From positions 1 to 15,211 of the forward strand of contig JAEZHK010000113.1 of assembly GCA_023416655.1 (NCBI GenBank): 15,211 nt of DNA, in the 5' to 3' direction. The position numbers and the translations under genes were made by a program. How positions within the stretch are numbered: position 1 is the stretch's first letter; each line of letters begins with the position of its first letter. The stretch is from Bacillota bacterium. Lineage in GTDB: Bacteria > Bacillota > Clostridia > Christensenellales > Aristaeellaceae. Shown one piece after another: positions 1-6,042 of the stretch. The notes beneath the pieces are model-generated. The model had not been told where the DNA came from. It saw only the letters and a list, made by a program, of their open reading frames with translations, and did not search any database.

Positions 1-125
1 GGGGCGGGCGCGGCGACAGGGGCGGGCGCGGGCGCGATAGCGACCGGCGCGGACGCGAAAGCGGCGACTTCCTCAACTTCCACCTGATAGCTCTGGCCAT
101 TGACGGTTATCTGAAATTTACGCAT
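1..125 (-). CDS. Biotin carboxyl carrier subunit of a biotin-dependent decarboxylase (partial, N-terminus only)
   Basis: The minus-strand reading frame starts with ATG at 125–123, behind an AAGGAGG ribosome binding site, and runs off the left edge after 41 codons. The protein begins MRKFQITVNGQSYQVEVEEV, the short beta-strand start typical of the biotin (gamma) subunit of oxaloacetate, methylmalonyl-CoA and glutaconyl-CoA decarboxylases. It then enters an Ala-Pro linker (A-P-A-P-A-P pattern from about residue 26), the flexible arm that swings the biotin between active sites. The biotinyl domain with its expected Met-Lys-Met site lies outside the window. It is third in a minus-strand operon after the carboxyltransferase and the OadG-like subunit, the same relative order as in known sodium-pump decarboxylase clusters. 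The family assignment is firm from the start plus linker plus neighbours; the exact substrate is not visible. Confidence 0.85.
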   Translation of the reverse strand, partial: MRKFQITVNGQSYQVEVEEVAAFASAPVAIAPAPAPVAAPA

Positions 126-154
126 GGATGTTTCCTCCTTCATAAAATGCACGC

Positions 155-200
155 CCGGCGACCCAGCCGGCCGTAGGTTTTGTGAGATGGCCTTTCGGCC
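155..200 (-). other. Two small hairpins in the gap between the OadG-like gene and the biotin carrier gene
   Basis: The 79-nt gap between the two genes holds two inverted repeats. Read on the minus strand, GGCC-GAAA-GGCC (200–189) is a four-pair stem closed by a GNRA tetraloop, and CCGGC-TGGGTC-GCCGG (170–155) is a five-pair stem. Neither is followed by a T-run, so they do not look like terminators. They may protect or process the mRNA between the cistrons, which is inference only. Confidence 0.35.
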
Positions 201-204
201 GCGT

Positions 205-528
205 TTAGTAGGCGGATTCCCTGCGGCCCGCGTCCGCCCAGCCGCCAGAGCGGCGCACGGAGCGAACCACCAGGCGCTTGCCTTCGGACTGACCCATCAC
301 GGACACGACCGCGGCGATGGCCGCGACCACCTGGGGATCGACGCCAGCGAACATGACGCCGTCCGCGCCGTCGCCCCCGTCGTCAACCACCTCAATGCCG
401 GAGGATTTGCGTGCCTTCAGCGTTCGAAGGATTTTCACCATCGTGACCGTGATGACGATGAGCATCACAAACGCCGCGACATACCCGGCGAGGAAAAGAT
501 AGTTTACAGCTTGCAACCACGTGTTCAT
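205..528 (-). CDS. OadG-like small membrane subunit of a sodium-pumping decarboxylase
   Basis: A 107-residue protein with one membrane segment near its start (about residues 8–33, rich in Leu, Val, Ala and Ile) followed by a basic stretch (K-I-L-R-T-L-K-A-R-K) that would sit in the cytoplasm. An acidic-glycine linker (DDGGDGADG) leads to a C-terminal part ending VRRSGGWADAGRRES; an Arg-Arg...Trp...Ala-Gly-Arg ending is common in this family. In known complexes (OadG, MmdD) this subunit anchors the biotin and carboxyltransferase subunits to the sodium-translocating beta subunit. The ATG at 528–526 has an AAGGAGA site upstream, only 21 nt after the carboxyltransferase stop codon, so the genes are co-transcribed. 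Sequence conservation in this family is low; the call rests on topology, C-terminal motif and operon position. Confidence 0.8.
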   Translation of the reverse strand: MNTWLQAVNYLFLAGYVAAFVMLIVITVTMVKILRTLKARKSSGIEVVDDGGDGADGVMFAGVDPQVVAAIAAVVSVMGQSEGKRLVVRSVRRSGGWADAGRRESAY

Positions 529-549
529 CGCGTATCTCTCCTTCCCCGC

Positions 550-2043
550 TTACAGCGGCAGATTGGCGTGCTTCTTGGGGAGGCGCGAGTCCCGCTTGCC
601 GGACAGGACCTCCAGCGCAGCCACCAGCATCATCCGGCTTTCGGCGGGTTCGATCACGTCGTCCACGTATCCGCGCCGGGCGGCGTTGAGGCCGTCGGCG
701 ATGTTGTCGGCGTATTCCTGTTCCAGCTCAGCGCGCTTGGCCTGCGCGTCCGGCTGACCCTTGAGCTTGCCGTTCATCAGGACCTGCACGGCGGCGGGCA
801 CGTCCAGCGGGGCGATCACGCTGCCCGGCCAGGCGTAGATCACGTCGGCCTGGGTGCGGGCCGCCAGCGCCATATAGGCGGCGGCGATGGCCTTGCCGGT
901 GACGAGGGCGATGCGCGCGCCGACGGATTCACTGAGCGCGGCCAAGAGCGCCGCGCCGGCGTTTGCCAGCCCGGCCTGCCCGGAGGAACCGGCCACGGAG
1001 AAACCGGTGGAGTCCACCAGCGTCAGAACCGGCAGGTTGAAGCTGTCGCAGAAGCGGGCGAACCGCGCGGCCTTCTTCATGCCGCAGGCGGTCAGCGCGC
1101 CGCCGTCCAGCGTCGGCTGGGTGGCCAGGATGCCCACGGTGCGGCCGCCGAGCTTGGCCAGCGCGGTGATCATCGAAGGCGCGTGAGCGGCGCTCAGCTC
1201 CAGGGCGGAACCAAGATCCGCGATCGCCTCGACAATCTTGTGCGCGTCGGGCGAATCGGTCAGCTCGTTGAGCTCCGGCGAGAGGCGGTTGAAGTCGTCT
1301 GAACCGGCCAGGTCCACGGGCGAGGCTTCGAGGTTGTTGTCGGGCAGCAGGCCCGCGACCTTGCGCGCAAGCTCAATGGCCTCGGCGTCGGTCTTCCCGG
1401 CCAGGTGCGCGATTCCGGAGGCCTGGCAGGCGGGTGCGCCGCCCAGCTTCTCGGCGTCGACGTTCTCGCCGGTATTGGCCGAAACCACCTGCGGGCCGTT
1501 GACGTAGAGACGGGCCGCGTCCGAGCAGATGACCACGTCGCTCATCGCGGCGATCAGCGCGGCTGAAGCCGCGCACTGGCCCATGACCAGCGCGACCTGC
1601 GGCACCACGCCTGAAAGCTGCGCGGTGGCGGCGGCGATCTGCGCGTAGGCATCCACCGCGTCCACGCCTTCCATCAGGCGCGCGCCCATGGAATCGTACA
1701 TGGAGACGACGGGGCTGCCGGTCTTCTTGGCCAGCTCCATCACCTTGACGACCTTGCGCGCGTGTTCCTTGCCCACCGCGCCGCCGCTGGATACGTAATC
1801 CTGCGCCCAGACGTAGGCCGGACGGCCGTCGATCAGGCCATACCCGGTCACCACGCCGGACTCGCCGCCCTTCCCGGAAAGCGCGTCGAGCTCGACGAAG
1901 CTAGCTTCGTCAAAGAGCAACGCGATGCGCTCCCGCGCGGTCAGTTTTTGCAGTTTCTTCTGCTCCGCCGCGCGGTCGGCCTCCCCCTTCAAGATCGCCT
2001 GCTTTCGCTCGCGGATGAGGGGCAGATTGCGCTCCACACTCAT
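550..2043 (-). CDS. Biotin-dependent carboxyltransferase subunit (methylmalonyl-CoA decarboxylase / acyl-CoA carboxylase type)
   Basis: A 497-residue protein with the two crotonase-like halves of the propionyl/methylmalonyl-CoA carboxyltransferase family. It transfers a carboxyl group between an acyl-CoA (or similar donor) and biotin on the carrier protein. The N-half shows LTARERIALLFDE (about 34–46), GVVTGYG, AQDYVSSGGAVG and DSMGARLMEGVDAVDAY (117–133); the C-half shows GGRTVGI, FCDSFNLPVLTLVDSTGF and YAWPGSVIAPL. The loops that are normally Cys-Ala-Gly-Gly and Tyr-Gly-Gly-Ala read CAAS (157–160) and AIAAAY here, so it belongs to a divergent branch. The frame stays open to an ATG at 2160, but the ATG at 2043 has GGAGGG at 2055–2050 and gives a family-like start (MSVERNLPLIRERK), so 2043 is chosen. 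It heads the operon with the OadG-like and biotin carrier genes, which points to a sodium-pump decarboxylase. The substrate cannot be told from sequence. Confidence 0.88.
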   Translation of the reverse strand: MSVERNLPLIRERKQAILKGEADRAAEQKKLQKLTARERIALLFDEASFVELDALSGKGGESGVVTGYGLIDGRPAYVWAQDYVSSGGAVGKEHARKVVKVMELAKKTGSPVVSMYDSMGARLMEGVDAVDAYAQIAAATAQLSGVVPQVALVMGQCAASAALIAAMSDVVICSDAARLYVNGPQVVSANTGENVDAEKLGGAPACQASGIAHLAGKTDAEAIELARKVAGLLPDNNLEASPVDLAGSDDFNRLSPELNELTDSPDAHKIVEAIADLGSALELSAAHAPSMITALAKLGGRTVGILATQPTLDGGALTACGMKKAARFARFCDSFNLPVLTLVDSTGFSVAGSSGQAGLANAGAALLAALSESVGARIALVTGKAIAAAYMALAARTQADVIYAWPGSVIAPLDVPAAVQVLMNGKLKGQPDAQAKRAELEQEYADNIADGLNAARRGYVDDVIEPAESRMMLVAALEVLSGKRDSRLPKKHANLPL

Positions 2044-2063
2044 TGAGATCCCTCCAAGCTCTA

Positions 2064-2092
2064 TGTATAAGGAAATGTCCAAATTGCCACAA
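2064..2092 (-). promoter_or_regulatory. Candidate promoter of the decarboxylase operon
   Basis: Read on the minus strand, TTGTGG (2092–2087) and TATACA (2069–2064) are separated by 17 bases, a fair match to a sigma-A promoter. It would start transcription near 2057, leaving a very short leader just in front of the GGAGGG site. A second possible -10, TATAGA at 2100–2095, has no good -35. The surrounding bases are AT-rich in an otherwise GC-rich window. Confidence 0.45.
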
Positions 2093-2178
2093 ATTCTATA
2101 ATTCGACGATGGATTCCTTTTTCCTGCCGGGCGATGAAATTTTTCGCATTTGTGCCGCATTCTGGATTTTTATCGGCC

Positions 2179-2209
2179 GCGGCGGAAGGATCATTCCCTT
2201 CGATGCCGC
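2179..2209. repeat. Imperfect hairpin in the divergent intergenic region
   Basis: GCGGC (2179–2183) plus GAAGG (2185–2189) can pair with CCTTC (2197–2201) and GCCGC (2205–2209), leaving a 7-nt loop and a one-against-three bulge. No T-run follows on either strand. It lies ten bases from the longer palindrome at 2220–2263, and with it fills much of the region between the two divergent promoters. Apart from these and the promoters I see no gene in 2044–2344. Confidence 0.4.
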
Positions 2210-2219
2210 ATGTTCCCTC

Positions 2220-2263
2220 GCAAACGCACGGAAAATGTGCCCGGCCATTTTATGTGCGTTTGC
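2220..2263. repeat. 44-nt near-perfect inverted repeat upstream of rsmG
   Basis: GCAAACGCAC (2220–2229) is the exact reverse complement of GTGCGTTTGC (2254–2263). Inside it AAAATG (2232–2237) pairs with CATTTT (2246–2251), with a symmetric 2x2 internal loop between the stems and an 8-nt centre. This gives 16 pairs in 44 nt. It has no T-run, so it is not a normal terminator in either direction. It sits about 24 nt upstream of the rsmG -35 position and about 128 nt upstream of the decarboxylase promoter. A large operator, a protein-binding cruciform or a structured RNA are all possible. Confidence 0.6.
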
Positions 2264-2286
2264 CCTGCAAATTTACCTTGTTCACC

Positions 2287-2315
2287 TGCCGAAAAAATGG
2301 TCCCGGTGGTATAAT
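2287..2315 (+). promoter_or_regulatory. Promoter of rsmG with extended -10
   Basis: A perfect TATAAT (2310–2315) is preceded by TGG (2307–2309), which makes the extended -10 form TGnTATAAT. The -35 position 17 bases upstream reads TGCCGA (2287–2292), a weak match, as is usual when the -10 is extended. Transcription would start near 2322, and rsmG begins at 2345 behind GGGAG (2331–2335). Confidence 0.75.
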
Positions 2316-2344
2316 ACCCAAAACGATGCCGGGAGCACAGCCGT

Positions 2345-3061
2345 ATGATCGAGAAGATTTTGTTAGAACGAGCGGAAAAAGCGGGCATTTCGCTGACCAG
2401 GGAAATGGCGGAGAAATTCGCGCTCTACCGCGTCATGGTGATTGAGGCAAACCGCGTCATGAACCTGACCCGCGTCTCCGAGGACCCGGAGGAAGCGGTG
2501 GACCGAGACGCGCTCGACGCGCTCGCGCCGCTTCGCGTACCCGGCCTCATGGACCCCGTCCGGACGCTGATCGACGTCGGCAGCGGCGCGGGCGTGCCGG
2601 GCGTGGTGCTGGCCATCGCGCTGCCGGGCGTCAAGGTGACGCTCCTCGACGCGCTCAAAAAGCGGGTGGACTTTTTAAACCGCGTGTGCGAGGCGCTGAA
2701 TCTCGACGCCCGCGCGTTGCACGCCCGCTCGGAGGATGCCGCCCGCGACAAATCCCTTCGGGACGCGTTCGACTGTGCCACCGCCCGCGCCGTGGCTGGG
2801 CTGCCCGCACTTTTGGAGCTTTCGCTTCCTTTTGTCAGGCCCGGCGGTTTCTTCCTCGCCTACAAGGGCCCGGCGCTTAACGAAGAGCTGCCCGCCGCCG
2901 CCCGGGCGCTGAGGCTTCTGAACGGGCAGGACCGCGGGCCGGTGTCGCTCCCCATCCCCGGGCGGGACTGGGACCACCGCCTTCTGATCGTGGACAAACT
3001 GCGCCCAACTCCCGCCGCCTATCCCCGGAAGGCGGGCGAACCGGAGAAGATGCCGCTGTAG
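2345..3061 (+). CDS. rsmG: 16S rRNA (guanine-527-N7)-methyltransferase RsmG
   Basis: A 238-residue SAM-dependent methyltransferase that modifies N7 of G527 (E. coli numbering) in the 530 loop of 16S rRNA, using S-adenosylmethionine. The SAM-binding motif is IDVGSGAGVPGVVLA (from residue 76), followed by the second-strand acidic residue in VTLLDALKKRVDFL. The N-terminal RsmG signature ANRVMNLTRV (35–44) and the C-terminal PRKAGEPEKMPL (the family's PRKAGxPxKxPL ending) are both intact, and the length is typical. The ATG start has GGGAG nine bases upstream. In many Firmicutes rsmG (gidB) follows mnmE and mnmG near the replication origin. Here it stands alone, with its own promoter and a terminator candidate, between a divergent decarboxylase operon and yerC. 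Loss of this enzyme is known to give low-level streptomycin resistance in other bacteria. Confidence 0.97.
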   Translation: MIEKILLERAEKAGISLTREMAEKFALYRVMVIEANRVMNLTRVSEDPEEAVDRDALDALAPLRVPGLMDPVRTLIDVGSGAGVPGVVLAIALPGVKVTLLDALKKRVDFLNRVCEALNLDARALHARSEDAARDKSLRDAFDCATARAVAGLPALLELSLPFVRPGGFFLAYKGPALNEELPAAARALRLLNGQDRGPVSLPIPGRDWDHRLLIVDKLRPTPAAYPRKAGEPEKMPL

Positions 3062-3099
3062 CGGAAGCGTTCTATATTATAGTCAGTGTGCGTATTTAT

Positions 3100-3131
3100 C
3101 CGCCCGCAGCATGCGCCTTCGGGCGGCTTTT
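3100..3131 (+). terminator. Rho-independent terminator candidate after rsmG
   Basis: CCGCCCG (3100–3106) pairs perfectly with CGGGCGG (3120–3126) around a 13-nt loop, followed by CTTTT (3127–3131). An alternative fold inside it, CGCC-TTCG-GGCG (3114–3125), is a stable UUCG tetraloop hairpin leading to the same T-run. The T-run is short. The element lies 39 nt after rsmG and before the yerC promoter candidate, as expected for a gene boundary. Confidence 0.6.
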
Positions 3132-3146
3132 CGATGCCCGCTGCGC

Positions 3147-3175
3147 TTGCAAACCCTGCATTCATGTGCTAAAGT
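3147..3175 (+). promoter_or_regulatory. Candidate promoter of the yerC–pcrA operon
   Basis: TTGCAA (3147–3152) and TAAAGT (3170–3175) are 17 bases apart, and TGC (3167–3169) directly before the -10 gives it the extended form. It lies just after the rsmG terminator candidate and 45 nt before the yerC start. The -10 matches the consensus at four of six bases. Confidence 0.5.
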
Positions 3176-3219
3176 GTAGATTAGGAAAAATTGCCCCTCG
3201 GGGCCTGGAGGACAACCCC

Positions 3220-3525
3220 ATGTCCAACGAGAAACTCCGCTCCCCGCACACCGACCGGCTGGCGGACGCGCTATTGTTGCTCGAAAACCGCGAAGAGTGC
3301 TACGCGCTATTGGAAGACCTTTTAACCATCCGCGAGATTCAGGATCTGGCGCAACGGCTCGAGGTCGCGCGCCTTCTGACCGCCAAGGTCACCTACAACG
3401 AAATCGCGCACCGCACCGGCGTATCCACCGCGACGATCAGCCGCGTCAACCGCTCTCTGGCTTACGGCGCGGGCGGCTACCAGCGCATCCTTGAAAAACT
3501 GGAGGAAACCCAGACCCATGCTTGA
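3220..3525 (+). CDS. yerC: YerC/YecD family TrpR-like DNA-binding protein
   Basis: A 101-residue all-helical protein of the TrpR-related YerC/YecD family. The sequence EEDxLT-like core (LLEDLLTIREIQDLAQRLEVA, split over residues 30–50) leads into a helix-turn-helix of the form VTYNEIAHRTGVSTATISRV (about 55–74) and the family's RSLAYGAGGYQ ending. The frame is open further upstream to 3088, but that extension overlaps the rsmG terminator and the promoter. The ATG at 3220 has GGAGG (3207–3211) eight bases away and gives the normal family length, so it is the start. The stop codon overlaps pcrA by 8 nt, so the two are probably translationally coupled. In Bacillus subtilis yerC also lies near pcrA and ligA. 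What it regulates is unknown; TrpR-like sequence does not imply tryptophan sensing. Confidence 0.93.
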   Translation: MSNEKLRSPHTDRLADALLLLENREECYALLEDLLTIREIQDLAQRLEVARLLTAKVTYNEIAHRTGVSTATISRVNRSLAYGAGGYQRILEKLEETQTHA

Positions 3526-5782
3526 TCTATCCCGCCTCAACCCGCCCCAGCGTGAAGCGGTGCTGTGTACGGAGGGGCCGCTGCTCGTCTTGGCGGGCGC
3601 GGGCTCCGGCAAGACCCGTGTGCTCACCCACCGCATCGCCCGCCTGATCGAGACGGGCGTGCCCGCCTGGTCGATCCTGGCCATCACATTCACCAACAAG
3701 GCCGCCCGCGAGATGCGCGAGCGCGTGATCTCGCTGGCGGGCGAATCCGTTTCCGACGCGTGGGTGATGACCTTTCACGCCTCGTGCGCCCGCATCCTCC
3801 GCCGCGACATCGAAAAGCTGGGCTACAAGCGCTCGTTTTCGATCTACGACGACGACGACCAGAAGTCCCTGATCAAGTCGCTCCTCGCCGCTATGAACCT
3901 TGACGACAAGCTCTACCCGGTGCAGGCGGTGCGCGCTGCCATCTCCGACGCGAAGAACAAGCTGCAAACCCCCGCCGAGTGGCTGGAGGCGCAGGGCAAC
4001 GACTTCAAGGCGCAGAAAATCGCCGAAGTCTACAAACAATACGAAAAGAAGCTCAAAGAGAACAGCGCGCTCGACTTTGACGACCTCTTGATCAAGACGC
4101 TGGATCTTTTGTCGCTGCACCCGCCGGTTTTGGAATACTACCGGCAGAAGTTCAAGTACATCCTGGTGGACGAGTACCAGGACACCAACCGCGCGCAGTA
4201 CGAGCTGATCCGCCTTTTGTCCGGCGATAAGCGCAACGTGTGCGTGGTGGGCGACGACGACCAGTCCATCTACGGCTGGCGCGGCGCGGACATCCGCAAC
4301 ATCCTGGACTTCGAAAAGGACTATCCGGACGCGAAGGTGATCAAACTGGAGCAGAACTACCGCTCCACCGCGTCCATCCTGGAAGCCGCCAACCAGGTGG
4401 TGGCCCACAACCGGGGCCGCAAGGAGAAGGCGCTGTGGACCGACGCGGGCGAGGGATCGCCGATTGAACTCTACGAGGCGCTCGACGAGCGGGACGAGGC
4501 CGCATGGGTGTGCGCGAAACTGCGCGAGCTTTCCAGGGAGCGCATTCAGGCGGGCGATAGTGCGGTACTGTACCGGGTCAACGCCATGTCCCGCGTCATT
4601 GAAGAGGCGCTGGTCCGCAGCGGCATCCCCTACCGCGTCTACGGCGGCCTCCGCTTTTACGACCGCAAGGAGGTCAAGGACCTGGTGGCCTACCTGCGCC
4701 TTCTGGTAAACCCGGACGACGAGGTATCGCTTCGGCGCATCATCAACGAGCCCCGGCGCAGCATCGGCGACGCGACGGTGGACCTGATCGCGGCCTACGC
4801 GGCCCGAAACGGCCTGCCGCTCTTCGCGGCGGTGATGGACATTGAAGAGGTCGGTCTCCCCGCCCGCGCGAGAACCGCCGTGGCGGGCTTTGCGGTCCTG
4901 ATGATGGAGCTGATGGAGGCGCGCATCGACCAGCTGCCGGATCAGTTCGTGCGTACGCTGATCGAAAAGACCGGCTTCAAAAAGCAGTACGAGGCCGACA
5001 AGACCGACGAGGGCCGCGCGCGCCTGGAAAACATCGAGGAGTTCGTCGGCGCGGTTCAGCAGTACCAGCAGCAGAACCCCGAGGGCGGTCTCGAAGGCTT
5101 CCTCGAAAACGTGGCGCTGGTATCGGACCTTGACAACCTGCCGGAAACCCAGCGACCGCTGACCTTGATGACGCTGCACAGCGCCAAGGGCCTCGAGTTC
5201 CCGGCGGTCTTCCTGGTGGGCCTCGAGGAGGGCCTCTTCCCCACCACCCGCGCGATGTTTGACGACGACAAGCTGGAGGAGGAGCGCAGGCTCTGCTACG
5301 TGGGCATCACCCGCGCGATGAAGCGGCTCTTCATCAGCCACGCCCGGACGCGGATGCTCTTCGGCTCCCGGCAGGCGTTCGCCCGCTCCCGCTTTGTGGA
5401 CGAGATCCCGCCCCGGCTCATCGGCGACAACCGGCAAATGCGTCAGGCACCGGAGCGGCTGTCAAGGCCCATGGGCCATCCGGACCGGCCGAATTACGAA
5501 CCCCGCCCGCAGCCCGCCTGGCGGCAGGAGACGCCCGCGGCCAAGAAACCCGCGGCGCTGGGCATCCCCGGGCTCGCCAAAGGCTTCGTGCCGTCGGTGG
5601 CGCGCTCGCTGGAGCCGGTCATGCTCTTCCAGCCGGGCGACAGGGTGCTGCACCGCGTATTCGGCCACGGAACCGTGGACGAGATCCGCGGCACCGGCCG
5701 CGACGCCAAATTGGTCATCACATTCGACGACCGGGGCCAGAAGATCTTCCCCGCCGATACCGCGCCGGTTGTGAAGGCATAG
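3518..5782 (+). CDS. pcrA: ATP-dependent DNA helicase PcrA (UvrD/Rep family)
   Basis: A 754-residue superfamily 1A helicase that unwinds DNA 3'-to-5' with ATP in repair, rolling-circle replication and removal of proteins or R-loops from DNA. All main motifs are present: Q-motif LNPPQREAV (7–15), Walker A GAGSGKT (27–33), Ia ITFTNKAAREM, II VDEYQDTN (from 217), III VVGDDDQSIYGWRGAD, IV QNYRST, V TLMTLHSAKGLEFPAVFLVG and VI RRLCYVGITRAMKRL. After a Pro-rich linker the C-terminal Tudor-like domain FQPGDRVLHRVFGHGTV (about 703–750) is intact; this region binds RNA polymerase in PcrA. The ATG at 3518 has GGAGG at 3501–3505; a TTG at 3491 is less likely. The gene ends inside a perfect hairpin (5771–5789), directly followed by a terminator candidate. 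Function is sure; pcrB, its neighbour in Bacillus, is absent here. Confidence 0.97.
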   Translation: MLDLSRLNPPQREAVLCTEGPLLVLAGAGSGKTRVLTHRIARLIETGVPAWSILAITFTNKAAREMRERVISLAGESVSDAWVMTFHASCARILRRDIEKLGYKRSFSIYDDDDQKSLIKSLLAAMNLDDKLYPVQAVRAAISDAKNKLQTPAEWLEAQGNDFKAQKIAEVYKQYEKKLKENSALDFDDLLIKTLDLLSLHPPVLEYYRQKFKYILVDEYQDTNRAQYELIRLLSGDKRNVCVVGDDDQSIYGWRGADIRNILDFEKDYPDAKVIKLEQNYRSTASILEAANQVVAHNRGRKEKALWTDAGEGSPIELYEALDERDEAAWVCAKLRELSRERIQAGDSAVLYRVNAMSRVIEEALVRSGIPYRVYGGLRFYDRKEVKDLVAYLRLLVNPDDEVSLRRIINEPRRSIGDATVDLIAAYAARNGLPLFAAVMDIEEVGLPARARTAVAGFAVLMMELMEARIDQLPDQFVRTLIEKTGFKKQYEADKTDEGRARLENIEEFVGAVQQYQQQNPEGGLEGFLENVALVSDLDNLPETQRPLTLMTLHSAKGLEFPAVFLVGLEEGLFPTTRAMFDDDKLEEERRLCYVGITRAMKRLFISHARTRMLFGSRQAFARSRFVDEIPPRLIGDNRQMRQAPERLSRPMGHPDRPNYEPRPQPAWRQETPAAKKPAALGIPGLAKGFVPSVARSLEPVMLFQPGDRVLHRVFGHGTVDEIRGTGRDAKLVITFDDRGQKIFPADTAPVVKA

Positions 5783-5789
5783 CCTTCAC
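5771..5789 (+). other. Perfect hairpin containing the pcrA stop codon
   Basis: GTGAAGGC (5771–5778) and GCCTTCAC (5782–5789) pair perfectly around the 3-nt loop ATA. The pcrA stop codon TAG (5780–5782) lies in the loop and first pair. It is directly followed, one base later, by the hairpin at 5791–5823. It may protect the 3' end of the mRNA or slow translation termination, but no function is shown. Confidence 0.5.
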
Positions 5790-5790
5790 A

Positions 5791-5823
5791 GCGCCCAAAA
5801 TCCGCCGGGCGGCTTTTGGGCGC
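5791..5823. terminator. Terminator candidate after pcrA, symmetric on both strands
   Basis: GCGCCCAAAA (5791–5800) pairs perfectly with TTTTGGGCGC (5814–5823). Nested inside is a GC hairpin CCGC-CGG-GCGG (5802–5812) flanked by AAAA on the left and TTTT on the right. The inner hairpin plus TTTT is a short intrinsic terminator, and the A/T arms would let it act in both directions. Its GGGCGGCTTTT core is the same as in the terminator candidate after rsmG. Confidence 0.6.
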
Positions 5824-5831
5824 GAAGGAAG

Positions 5832-5865
5832 AGGCTCTGCGTGAGCCTGTAACGCCCGCGGGCGT
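5832..5865 (+). other. Two further inverted repeats between the pcrA terminator and the structured element
   Basis: AGGCTC (5832–5837) pairs with GAGCCT (5843–5848) around a 5-nt loop, and ACGCCCGCGGGCGT (5852–5865) is a perfect 14-bp palindrome. The second overlaps the first base of the long-range stem described next and could compete with it. I found no convincing promoter between 5824 and 6042, so how this stretch is transcribed is open. Confidence 0.4.
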
Positions 5866-5999
5866 CCCGGGCGGCTCCCTGACTGAAGGTATTGTTTCCT
5901 CCACCAGTGTGCGCACTGGTTATGGAAACCGTTCCCGCCGCGCAGGTCGCCGGGAACGGCTGGAAGTTGGAGGACAGCGGCCCTCCAAGCCTCCCGGGA
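5865..5999 (+). ncRNA. Candidate structured RNA element upstream of ligA, four-helix junction
   Basis: A 135-nt stretch can fold with nearly no free bases. The ends close as a 12-pair stem with one mismatch (5865–5876 with 5988–5999). Inside are three hairpins: GTTTCC/GGAAAC (5894–5899/5924–5929) stacked on ACCAGTG/CACTGGT (5903–5909/5914–5920) across a 3x3 internal loop; GTTCCCG/CGGGAAC (5931–5937/5951–5957) with a further inner GCG/CGC; and TTGGAGG/CCTCCAA (5967–5973/5982–5988). Unpaired joints are 5877–5893 and 5958–5966. It lies 43 nt before the ligA start codon. It matches no riboswitch or RNA family I can recall by motif, including T-box, SAM, TPP, FMN, cobalamin, SRP, 6S and RNase P. 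It could be a leader RNA, a separate small RNA or a repeat element of this genome. Confidence 0.4.
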
Positions 6000-6042
6000 T
6001 TAAAACGGACAAACCACATCGCGCTGACAAGGAGTGAACCCC

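Noticed and set aside
124..1302. 392-codon plus-strand frame opposite the decarboxylase genes
   Set aside because: Antisense of the carboxyltransferase and OadG-like genes; low-complexity His/Gly/Arg protein with no family.
2044..2160. N-terminal extension of the carboxyltransferase from ATG at 2160
   Set aside because: The added 39 residues cover the promoter candidate and binding site and do not resemble the family; ATG 2043 has GGAGGG at the right distance.
3073..3083. AT-rich TATATTATAGT as a promoter just after rsmG
   Set aside because: Several -10-like hexamers overlap here, but no matching -35 is present and the terminator candidate follows directly.
3527..5437. 636-codon open frame on the minus strand
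   Set aside because: It lies fully opposite pcrA, has no ribosome binding site and shows a biased Val/Leu/His/Arg composition as produced by the antisense frame of GC-rich codons.
5824..6000. T-box, 6S RNA, SRP RNA or a known riboswitch
   Set aside because: No AGGGTGG...CCGCG T-box sequence, no GGAAGCAGC-type SRP loop, no single long bulged rod as in 6S, and none of the riboswitch core motifs I know.
5892..6042. Small peptide gene or ligA extension from ATG 5922
   Set aside because: The frame runs out of phase into ligA for hundreds of codons, has no ribosome binding site and lies within the structured element.
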